Shown here one piece after another: positions 7,183 to 13,106 of a DNA stretch of 13,973 bases. Positions within the stretch are counted from its first letter, which is position 1. Every line of letters starts with the position of its first letter. The notes beneath the pieces are model-generated. The model ran no database searches. It was not told the DNA's origin and saw only the letters and a list, made by a program, of their open reading frames with translations. A program made the translations under genes and the position numbers. Origin of the DNA: an uncultured Candidatus Saccharibacteria bacterium (lineage in GTDB: Bacteria > Patescibacteriota > Saccharimonadia > Saccharimonadales > Saccharimonadaceae); the NCBI GenBank assembly GCA_945916045.1, contig CAMEGH010000006.1, positions 1-13,973 on the forward strand. The letters are read 5' to 3'.

Positions 7183-7208
7183 ATTGTACCACGAGCGGGC
7201 GGCCGAGC
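7183..7208 (-). promoter_or_regulatory. nifS-operon promoter, extended -10, leaderless
   Basis: TACAAT (7188-7183) is preceded by the extended element TGG (7191-7189). Exactly 6 nt lie between the -10 and the nifS ATG, so the predicted first transcribed base is the A of the start codon. No good -35 is seen. GCTCG occurs at 7208-7204 and 7196-7192, the same 12-nt spacing and the same distance to the -10 as the GTTCG pair at alaS. Confidence 0.7.
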
Positions 7209-7215
7209 GCGATGG

Positions 7216-7704
7216 CTAGCTCGCAAGCAGCGCATTTGGCTGACGGTGGTACACTTCACGGCTCACGCGTTCGTAATACATTTGCGTCGCGGCCACAAAG
7301 TTTTCCAATTCCGAGCCTTCAATAAACGTGTAGCGCGCGCCTTCTTGCACCTTCAAAATGCCGTTATCGTGGATTTCGTAGCGCACCGTAACGGTGTCTT
7401 TTGGCTTGCCGTGGCGGCCAATTGTTTCGTCGTACCAAATCCAGGTTGATGGATCAAGATTAAAGAATTCGCGGCGGTGCCCAGCGGGCGCTTCGCCAAA
7501 TAATTCGGCGCCAATTTCGCTTTCGCGCTGAATAAGTTCGCGTTCAGTCAGCTTGTTTTTTTGATCGTGGCGAGCGTATTTTTCGGCACGTTTTTCTTGC
7601 GGCGTGACGGGCTCTTCTTTCAAATACCCGGTTGGAATATCTTCCATCATCGGGTCTTCCGTGCCAATCAACAATTGCAAGGTTTTTTTAAAAAGATGCG
7701 ACAT
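7216..7704 (-). CDS. Conserved-looking hypothetical protein, 162 aa
   Basis: Not recognised. Residues 1-75 are charged and probably flexible or helical (many K, E, R, Q). Residues 78-155 look like a folded domain rich in aromatics: REFFNLDPSTWIWYDE, TVTVRYEIHDNGILK, EGARYTFIEG, then a helix ending ENFVAATQMYYERV. There is no signal peptide, no membrane segment and no Cys pair. Its ATG overlaps the stop of the upstream 69-aa gene by one base (TAATG), so the two are translationally coupled. It is the last gene of the metG-tatD operon; its stop is 28 nt from the nifS promoter -10. The balanced composition, coupling and lack of competing frames make it a real gene. Confidence 0.8.
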   Translation of the reverse strand: MSHLFKKTLQLLIGTEDPMMEDIPTGYLKEEPVTPQEKRAEKYARHDQKNKLTERELIQRESEIGAELFGEAPAGHRREFFNLDPSTWIWYDETIGRHGKPKDTVTVRYEIHDNGILKVQEGARYTFIEGSELENFVAATQMYYERVSREVYHRQPNALLAS

Positions 7705-7913
7705 TAGGCTGCTTCCTGTTTGTGTAGCTCGGCTTCGCGCAGCAATTTGACATTTTCGCCAATAGCAAACACTTTCTCCTGCGGAGAATATTCTACCGGT
7801 GGCGCCGTTTCAAATACCGGCTGCCCTTTAAACTGCGATTCTGGGATCGGAGTTGCCTCAAAGTCCAGTGGGTCGGTCATGACCGCTGGAGCTGTCATTT
7901 CTGCGTTGTACAT
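7704..7913 (-). CDS. Small hypothetical protein, 69 aa
   Basis: Not recognised. Acidic and proline-rich N-terminal two-thirds (TAPAVMTDPLDFEATPIP, ETAPPVEYSP), then a short predicted helix, ENVKLLREAELHKQEAA. Probably mostly disordered, with no membrane segment. The start at 7913 is supported by GGAG (7923-7920) 6 nt upstream of the ATG; a second ATG five codons in lacks such a site. It starts 25 nt after the tatD stop and its stop overlaps the next start (TAATG). This suggests the two small proteins are made together and may interact, which is inference only. Confidence 0.7.
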   Translation of the reverse strand: MYNAEMTAPAVMTDPLDFEATPIPESQFKGQPVFETAPPVEYSPQEKVFAIGENVKLLREAELHKQEAA

Positions 7914-7919
7914 ACGTCA

Positions 7920-7923
7920 CTCC
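7920..7923 (-). promoter_or_regulatory. Ribosome-binding site GGAG for the 69-aa gene
   Basis: GGAG with a 6-nt spacer to the ATG at 7913. It decides between this start and the ATG at 7898. Confidence 0.65.
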
Positions 7924-7938
7924 ACACATTTTGGGTTG

Positions 7939-8721
7939 CTAACTTATGTCAAATAGAGCCTCGGCGTTGCGAGTGGTGTGATGCGCAATTTCATCAAACG
8001 AACAGTTTCGCACTGTCGCGTGATGTTTTGCCACCTCACTTACTCTACATGGCTCATTCATAGTACCACGAAATGGACGGGGTGTCAAGAAGGGGGCGTC
8101 AGTTTCTAGCAAAAGCCGTTCAAGCGGAATATTTTTGAACATTTCTTGCTGAGATTCGTCGCGCGTGAAGGTGCTAATGCCGTTTGCGCTAATGTAAAAT
8201 CCGTGCACCAAACCGCGTTCCATATTGGCGTGCGAATCGGTAAAACTGTGCAGCACGCCACGTAGCTTTGGAAAATTACTTACCACTGGCCAAAAATCAC
8301 GCCAAACGGTGGTATTTTCGTTGGCTTTTTCGGCGTCGCGCACGTGAAAGGCGACGGGCAGATTTGCATCGCAGGCATATTGCAGCTGCTGCTCGAACGC
8401 GGCAATTTGTACGTCGCGCGGGCTGTGCAAATAGTAATAATCCAGGCCAATTTCGCCCACGGCAACCAACTTTTTGTGCTTTGTAGCCACCAAATCACCA
8501 ATCGCTGCCACGCCGTCTTTGGCGTCATGCGGATGCACGCCGACCGTCGCAAAAACGCCGTCGTGTTGATCGCTAAAATTCAGCGCTTGACGCGAGCTTT
8601 CTTCCGACGTTCCCACGCAAATAAGTTTTTCCACCCCTGTTTCGCGAGCTCGTTGCAATACATCGCTAACGGGCAATTTGTAGCTTGCTTCGTGAATATG
8701 ACAGTGCGTATCAACCAGCAT
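7939..8721 (-). CDS. tatD: TatD-family metal-dependent hydrolase/DNase
   Basis: A 260-aa TIM-barrel metallohydrolase of the TatD family; characterised members act as 3'-5' exonucleases or DNases. The metal-binding residues are all visible: H6 and H8 in DTHCHIH, E90 in VGEIGLDYY, H126 in FHVRDA, H158 in LHSFTD, and D208 in ETDAPFLTPRP. The length and both termini are normal. The start is ATG 8721, with AAAGG (8731-8727) 5 nt upstream overlapping the metG stop. The gap to metG is only 8 nt, so the two are cotranscribed. metG-tatD adjacency is widespread in Gram-positive bacteria. Confidence 0.95.
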   Translation of the reverse strand: MLVDTHCHIHEASYKLPVSDVLQRARETGVEKLICVGTSEESSRQALNFSDQHDGVFATVGVHPHDAKDGVAAIGDLVATKHKKLVAVGEIGLDYYYLHSPRDVQIAAFEQQLQYACDANLPVAFHVRDAEKANENTTVWRDFWPVVSNFPKLRGVLHSFTDSHANMERGLVHGFYISANGISTFTRDESQQEMFKNIPLERLLLETDAPFLTPRPFRGTMNEPCRVSEVAKHHATVRNCSFDEIAHHTTRNAEALFDIS

Positions 8722-8729
8722 AATCGCCT

Positions 8730-10217
8730 TTACGCGCTTGGTTTTTTAGCGCGTGGGTCTTCGGTGTGGATGTACTGCTTGGGGAAAAGAATGCCTTGGT
8801 CTTTGACCATGCCTTCGCTAAAGAGTGCGTGGATTTTTTCGGCTGTGTCGGGCAAGAAGGGGCGCAGCAAACCACTTACTTGTAGCAACGTACCAACCAA
8901 TCCTTGCAAAATATCTGCCAAATGCGCCGCCGCTTCTGGGTCTTCTTTGGCTTTTTTGGCCACTTCCCACGGCTTCACCGTTTCGATCAATTTGTTGGCC
9001 GCGCGCACGCTAATCCAAATTTCGTCCATGGCCTTGTTGTATTCAAGCGCCTCCATAGCTTCGTGGTAGCGGCGAATGTCGTGCTCGCCACTCGTCACAT
9101 CGCCAATCACCCCCGCCTGGTAGCGCGTAATCATGCTCGCTACGCGCTGCACCAAATTGCCAAGGTCGTTGCCGAGTTCGCCATTGTAGGCATTTTCAAA
9201 CTTTTCCCAGGTAAAATCGCCGTCGTCTTGCGTCGGAATATGGCGCGCAAAGAAGTAACGGAATGCATCCAGCCCATAAGTATCGATAATTTCGCCCGGA
9301 TCAACCACGTTACCAACCGATTTGCTAATCTTAGCGCCGCCCACGTTAATAAACCCGTGCACCAATAATTTCTTCGGCAGTTCAATACCGAGGCCAAGCA
9401 ACATCGCTGGCCAAATTCCGGCATGAAAACGCAAAATATCTTTGCCGATCACCTGTACATCAGCCGGCCAAAACTCTTCCCACTTTGGATTATTTGGGTA
9501 GCCAAGCACCGTAATGTAATTTGCCAGCGCATCCAACCACACATACATCACCTGCGAATCGTCACCCGGCACCGGCACGCCCCAGCTAAGGTTTTTGCGC
9601 GGGCGGCTGATTGAAACGTCTTGCACGCCATCTTTAATCAGTTCCAAAAATTCCTTTTTGCGGAATTCTGGCACAATTTGCATTTCATCAGATTCAATCG
9701 CGGCGCGAATTTGTTCGGTAAACGCGCTCGACTTTAGGTAGTAATTTTCCTCTTCCAAACGCTGATATGATTGGTTGTGATCTGGGCAAACGCCGCCGTT
9801 GGCTTCGGCTTCTTTGTCGGTAATAAACGATTCACACCCCTGGCAGTACCACCCAGTGTAGGTAGATTTGTAGATATACGGCTGCAATTTTTGCCAAATA
9901 TACTGCACAGCTGCTTGGTGCTGTTGGTCGGTGGTGCGGATAAAATCAGTAAACCCGGCGCCCACTTTGCTGGCCATTTTTACGAAATTACCGTACATTT
10001 GATCGGTATACGCCTGCGGGTCGAGGCCAAGTTCGGCAGCTTTGGCGGCAATTTTGTTACCGTGCTCGTCTGTTCCCATCTGAAAACGAACTTCATTTCC
10101 CTGCTGCTCCTGGTAGCGCTTCCAAATGTCGGCGTACAAATAATCGAGCGCGTTGCCGATATGGGGCTTACCGTTGACATAAGGAATAGCAGTGGTGATA
10201 TATAGTTGTTTTGTCAT
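8730..10217 (-). CDS. metG: Methionine--tRNA ligase
   Basis: Charges tRNA-Met, including initiator tRNA. It is a class I synthetase with HIGN (19-22) as the HIGH motif and KISKS (296-300) as the KMSKS motif. The methionine-pocket region ITTAIPYVNG and the WLDALANYITVLGYP segment are recognisable. One zinc knuckle is visible: C125-x2-C128, then C144-x2-H147. The helical anticodon-binding domain follows (NDLGNLVQRV, PWEVAKK, LLRPFLP). At 495 aa it lacks the C-terminal EMAP/Trbp111-like tRNA-binding domain found in longer forms, a common variant. First gene of a metG-tatD-hyp-hyp operon. A strong extended -10 lies 7 nt before its ATG, with no Shine-Dalgarno. Confidence 0.97.
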   Translation of the reverse strand: MTKQLYITTAIPYVNGKPHIGNALDYLYADIWKRYQEQQGNEVRFQMGTDEHGNKIAAKAAELGLDPQAYTDQMYGNFVKMASKVGAGFTDFIRTTDQQHQAAVQYIWQKLQPYIYKSTYTGWYCQGCESFITDKEAEANGGVCPDHNQSYQRLEEENYYLKSSAFTEQIRAAIESDEMQIVPEFRKKEFLELIKDGVQDVSISRPRKNLSWGVPVPGDDSQVMYVWLDALANYITVLGYPNNPKWEEFWPADVQVIGKDILRFHAGIWPAMLLGLGIELPKKLLVHGFINVGGAKISKSVGNVVDPGEIIDTYGLDAFRYFFARHIPTQDDGDFTWEKFENAYNGELGNDLGNLVQRVASMITRYQAGVIGDVTSGEHDIRRYHEAMEALEYNKAMDEIWISVRAANKLIETVKPWEVAKKAKEDPEAAAHLADILQGLVGTLLQVSGLLRPFLPDTAEKIHALFSEGMVKDQGILFPKQYIHTEDPRAKKPSA

Positions 10218-10224
10218 TGGTTAT

Positions 10225-10233
10225 AGTATACCA
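10225..10233 (-). promoter_or_regulatory. metG promoter, extended -10, probably leaderless
   Basis: TATACT (10230-10225) is preceded by the extended element TGG (10233-10231). A weak candidate -35, TCGCCA, lies 17 nt upstream. Seven bases separate the -10 from the metG ATG, so the mRNA should begin 0-1 nt before the start codon. It lacks the GYTCG pair seen at alaS and nifS. Confidence 0.65.
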
Positions 10234-10418
10234 GATTTTGAGAGGGGTGGCGAGCGAGGCATTTTGCTATTTTATGCAACATAATGGCCGGACCGTCGAG
10301 CAGCATCACCGCCATCCGCGACAGCCCCGAATGTCAACCCGACTAACCCCACCTTTTAGGCTGGAGCTCCTTACATTCGTAGGTCGAAGCGCCGTCTACG
10401 GGGCGGGGCTTCGCTTTT
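10234..10418. other. Non-coding gap between YfiH-family gene and metG
   Basis: About 185 nt with no convincing ORF on either strand. It holds the upstream part of the metG promoter, an inverted repeat CGAATGT (10328-10334) / ACATTCG (10373-10379), a shorter one CAGCC (10322-10326) / GGCTG (10359-10363), the palindrome GGAGCTCC (10363-10370), and a + strand terminator-like hairpin at its right end. This could be a small RNA or a structured 5' region, but I recognise no RNA family. Confidence 0.4.
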
Positions 10419-10420
10419 TT
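10385..10420 (+). terminator. + strand terminator-like hairpin with T6 tail
   Basis: Outer stem CGAAGC (10385-10390) / GCTTCG (10408-10413), with a possible inner stem CCG (10392-10394) / CGG (10399-10401) and a GC-rich bulge, followed by C and six T (10415-10420). The T run exists only in the + direction. On the - strand, the direction of the neighbouring genes, no T run follows. It overlaps the YfiH-family stop codon. Confidence 0.5.
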
Positions 10421-11090
10421 ATTGCAGCACTGCAACAACAGCGAAACGCCCGTCCTCCGCGCGGTTCCCTTTCTTAAATTCGCTGTGCGAAAAAAGCGAT
10501 TGGTCTTTTGTGGTGTCGCGCTCGTCAATTTCGATACGTGTCGGCACAATTCCCGCCAATACAAGCTGCTCGCAAATCACCGCCTGCAAACCTTTTTGTT
10601 CAAACGCACGGAGCGGATAGTTTTCGGCGCCCGCTGCTGGGCTAATCCATGCGTCAATATCTTGCGGCCGCGAACCATGTGTGCGCACTAAATAGTCGAC
10701 CGATTTTTGCGCGCCATACTGCTCAACACTATGTCGACCAAGGTGCGAAAGCAGTAAAACGCTCTGCTTTGTATCATGCAACACAACGCCTGCACAATCT
10801 GCCAACGGCAAGAAGAGTGCCACGCCTTTTTCTTGTGTTGCCAGCGCATCTGCCACGCGCCCGGCACGAACAATTCCTTCACCTTGTGCGCGTTTGCCAA
10901 CGGTTTGGTAGCGGCAAAAATCATCCGTGTCGTAATCCACCTGCACCAATACAGCGTCTGCCGGCGCAATATTTGCTTTAGCTAAAAAAGCCCGGCGATT
11001 TTCATCCACCGCAAGTGGATCAATTGCCGCGGCGCGCTTCATTGTGCCATGCTGCACATTCGAAACCGCAATCTTAACGTTTGAGCGCAT
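10419..11090 (-). CDS. YfiH/DUF152 (Cu-oxidase_4, 'polyphenol oxidase') family protein, divergent
   Basis: A 223-aa cytoplasmic protein of the YfiH/PgeF family. Members have been reported to act on purine nucleosides or peptidoglycan precursors, so the laccase label is doubtful. Matching features are ADALATQEKGVALFLPLADC (80-99), GVVLHD (101-106), the metal-site histidine in SHLGRHS (H116), and a C-terminal FSHSEFKKG...GRFAVVAVL block. It differs from the norm in three places. The first metal His (usually in QVHG) appears as Asp (D52 in QVDY), HAGWRG is reduced to HLGRHS, and the CCYEV segment is missing. The start at 11090 lies inside rsmA (17-nt overlap) and is supported by an N-terminal VSNVQHGTM that fits the family; ATG 11042 is the alternative. 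Third gene of the rpfB-rsmA-yfiH operon. Confidence 0.82.
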   Translation of the reverse strand: MRSNVKIAVSNVQHGTMKRAAAIDPLAVDENRRAFLAKANIAPADAVLVQVDYDTDDFCRYQTVGKRAQGEGIVRAGRVADALATQEKGVALFLPLADCAGVVLHDTKQSVLLLSHLGRHSVEQYGAQKSVDYLVRTHGSRPQDIDAWISPAAGAENYPLRAFEQKGLQAVICEQLVLAGIVPTRIEIDERDTTKDQSLFSHSEFKKGNRAEDGRFAVVAVLQ

Positions 11091-11850
11091 CGAGCAAAGC
11101 CTTCCACTGCTCGATTGAAAGTTCTTGTGGGCGCGCTTCGGTATCGATGCCAGCGCGCGAAAGTAGGTCGTCTACCTCTGCTTTTTGCAGATGCAGCCCA
11201 CCGGCTAAGCCAGAGCGCAACTTTTTGCGCTTTTCGACAAATCCGGCTTTTACTAAGCGAAAAAAGTCTTTTTCCTCATCGTTGGTAATAAGCGGCTGGT
11301 CGTGCGATTCAAGCGTCACAACGGCCGAATCCACCTTTGGCGGTGGCGTAAACAATTCTGCCGGAACAATAAGACCAAGGTGCGCATCGGCATATACTTG
11401 GGCGCTAATTGCCAAAATACTCATATCGCCAGGCTCGGCCGCAATGCGCTCGGCTACTTCTTTTTGCACCAGCAGCACCACGACTGACGGGCGGTTTTTT
11501 GCCGTCATAAGGCGCTGCACGATTTTGCTGGTAATGTAATATGGCACGTTTGCCACCACTTTGTAACCAGCAGGCATTGCGTCTAAATTAAACTGCAAAA
11601 TATCTTCATGAACAACAGTCAGATTTGTGCCCGGGAATTGACCAGGGAGTTTTTTCGCAAGCTCTGCGTCAAATTCTACCGCCGTCACGCTGCCGGCTTG
11701 ACGCAATAATTCGCTGGTGAGCGTACCAAGCCCTGGGCCAATCTCCAGCACGGCATCGTTTTTGGAAAGTTGCGCTTCATCGGCAATCGCTTTGAGCACG
11801 TCGCGGTCTTTCAACCAATGCTGGCCAAGTTCTTTTTTGGGGCCAGCCAC
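11074..11850 (-). CDS. rsmA: 16S rRNA dimethyltransferase RsmA (KsgA)
   Basis: Dimethylates two adjacent adenines near the 3' end of 16S rRNA during small-subunit maturation. It has 258 aa, a normal length. Motifs are LGQHWLKD (8-15), the SAM-binding VLEIGPGLGTLT (34-45), the acidic residue VEFD (58-61), the catalytic NVPYYIT (101-107) and FTPPPKVDS (167-175), with the helical C-terminal domain complete. It starts with GTG at 11850, directly after the TAG of the upstream gene; AAGGA (11864-11860) lies 9 nt before it, inside the upstream coding sequence. The start is fixed by the conserved N-terminal LGQ box only a few residues in. Its position next to an rpfB-like gene follows the actinobacterial arrangement. 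Confidence 0.97.
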   Translation of the reverse strand: MAGPKKELGQHWLKDRDVLKAIADEAQLSKNDAVLEIGPGLGTLTSELLRQAGSVTAVEFDAELAKKLPGQFPGTNLTVVHEDILQFNLDAMPAGYKVVANVPYYITSKIVQRLMTAKNRPSVVVLLVQKEVAERIAAEPGDMSILAISAQVYADAHLGLIVPAELFTPPPKVDSAVVTLESHDQPLITNDEEKDFFRLVKAGFVEKRKKLRSGLAGGLHLQKAEVDDLLSRAGIDTEARPQELSIEQWKALLDALKR

Positions 11851-13029
11851 CTACAAAATTCCTTGTGCGCGCATTTTGTTGGCACATCCCGGGAACTGCG
11901 TGAAGATACTTGAGCGCGACAGAAGGTTTTGCACCGCCTGTTTTTGCGCGTCGAGCGGCGCTTCGTGCGGCAACACATTATTGTACGGCGCCGGCGCAGA
12001 TGTGCGCCACGTTGCTGGCATAAACTGGAACGCTCCGTAAAATCCATTGCCCGAATTTCGCGTCGCCGTCATGCCGCTTTCGCAACTACCAAGCGCGTTA
12101 ATTTGCGCTTCATTCAGCGGCCCGCCGGTGTAATTAAACTTCGCGCCAACCACCACCACTTCTTCAACTGGCGCATTTAGCTCAACGCTTTGGATTTCTT
12201 TTCGCTCGATTTCTTCGCCGTTTCGCATGGTAATTTCGTACGTTACCGATTTTTTGCCTTTTTTGCCGGGCGTTTGCACTTCCTTATAGCTCGGGTCTTT
12301 GTCGGCATCTTGAATGGTGCGCACAGAAAAATCAATTTCCTGCTCTTCCGTCACGGTTTGGACGCCATTTCGCCAAATTTCCACTGTCATACCTTCGGTA
12401 ATTTCTGTTGATTCTGCCACCGAAAGCGTGTCATCCGCCGCGAGTACAATTTCTTTTTCTGCCAGCAAATCTGCCACGGTTTCGCCTTGCGTGCGCATGG
12501 TAGTTTTTTCGCCATAAAGCACCAACGTCAGTGGCGTCGCGCGATCGATTGTCACCTGCACACCCGGGCCATCCACCAACGGATTTTGCGAGCGATTCAT
12601 CGACACAATATCTTCTTCGTATAATTTCGTTTCGCTATTTTTCACGATATCGCGCGGCGTGCTGTGCGGCGAAAGTACGTGTTCGCGGCGCATGCCATCA
12701 ACAATCATCACTGGTTTTGCGCGGTAAATATTCACCGTAAAATCGGTGGTGGTGAACTGCGTATCGGCGGCAGGTTCGACAATATCGCCCGCAGAAAGCG
12801 AAATATTGGCGCGCTCAAGCGTGTCGCCCACGGTGTCGGCTTCGGTAATAACCGAGCGTTTTTCGCCGTGGTCAAAAATCGTCACAACGCGCTGGCCGGG
12901 CGCAAGTTCTGGCTCGCGGCTGATTGCCTGCGCCGCCACGCCCACAAATAAAAGAATAAGAGCCAAGAGGCCAATCGCTGCGCCGAGCAAACTTGCAGGT
13001 GAAATCGGTAACTTTTTCGTAATCCTCAT
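11851..13029 (-). CDS. rpfB: RpfB-like cell-wall lytic protein (DUF348 x3 - G5 - Rpf transglycosylase)
   Basis: Secreted or membrane-anchored muralytic enzyme resembling actinobacterial resuscitation-promoting factor B. A basic N-terminus and hydrophobic segment (about 12-36) act as signal or anchor. Three DUF348 repeats follow at about 48-95, 99-150 and 160-220; two contain the T[VE]xDxL-type helix followed by a D-D/I-V turn (TVGDTLERANI, TVADLLAEKEI). A G5 domain lies at about 225-296. The C-terminal Rpf/lysozyme-like domain (305-386) has the catalytic glutamate E317 in SCESG, the family block NSGNGFYGAFQFMPATW, and a likely disulfide pair C316 and C382. The domain order is that of M. tuberculosis RpfB. 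The ATG at 13029 has a leader of about 12 nt and a weak AAGG. First gene of an operon with rsmA and the YfiH-family gene. Confidence 0.93.
   Translation of the reverse strand: MRITKKLPISPASLLGAAIGLLALILLFVGVAAQAISREPELAPGQRVVTIFDHGEKRSVITEADTVGDTLERANISLSAGDIVEPAADTQFTTTDFTVNIYRAKPVMIVDGMRREHVLSPHSTPRDIVKNSETKLYEEDIVSMNRSQNPLVDGPGVQVTIDRATPLTLVLYGEKTTMRTQGETVADLLAEKEIVLAADDTLSVAESTEITEGMTVEIWRNGVQTVTEEQEIDFSVRTIQDADKDPSYKEVQTPGKKGKKSVTYEITMRNGEEIERKEIQSVELNAPVEEVVVVGAKFNYTGGPLNEAQINALGSCESGMTATRNSGNGFYGAFQFMPATWRTSAPAPYNNVLPHEAPLDAQKQAVQNLLSRSSIFTQFPGCANKMRAQGIL
11860..11864 (-). promoter_or_regulatory. Ribosome-binding site for rsmA (GTG start)
   Basis: AAGGA inside the 3' end of the rpfB-like gene, 9 nt before the GTG at 11850. 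It supports a GTG start immediately after the upstream stop. Confidence 0.6.
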
Positions 13030-13047
13030 AACTCTAAAACCTTATCT

Positions 13048-13076
13048 ATTGTAGCAATTTTGCCCCTTATAAGCAA
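13048..13076 (-). promoter_or_regulatory. rpfB-operon promoter
   Basis: -35 TTGCTT (13076-13071), spacer of exactly 17 nt, -10 TACAAT (13053-13048), with the extended element TGC directly before the -10. Predicted start near 13041, giving a leader of about 12 nt, unlike the three leaderless promoters in this window. Confidence 0.72.
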
Positions 13077-13082
13077 GTATTT

Positions 13083-13099
13083 GTGGCTGTAGCCGCCAC
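13083..13099 (-). terminator. Weak hairpin after the helicase gene
   Basis: GTGGC/GCCAC stem (13099-13095 with 13087-13083, read on the - strand) with a 7-nt loop, just after the helicase stop. It is followed by AAATACTT rather than a clean T run, so termination is uncertain. It lies just upstream of the rpfB -35. Confidence 0.3.
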
Positions 13100-13106
13100 C
13101 AAATTT

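Noticed and set aside
10286..10305. GGCCGGACCG followed by GAGCAGC resembles the apical motif of bacterial SRP (4.5S) RNA.
   Set aside because: The GGAA-type tetraloop and the flanking AGG/AGCAG pairing are not reproduced, and the 5' and 3' arms do not pair. Probably chance.
10211..10477. 88-codon + strand frame covering the metG-yfiH gap.
   Set aside because: It starts inside metG, crosses the hairpin and T tail, and enters the yfiH coding region antisense. The protein looks like translated non-coding DNA.
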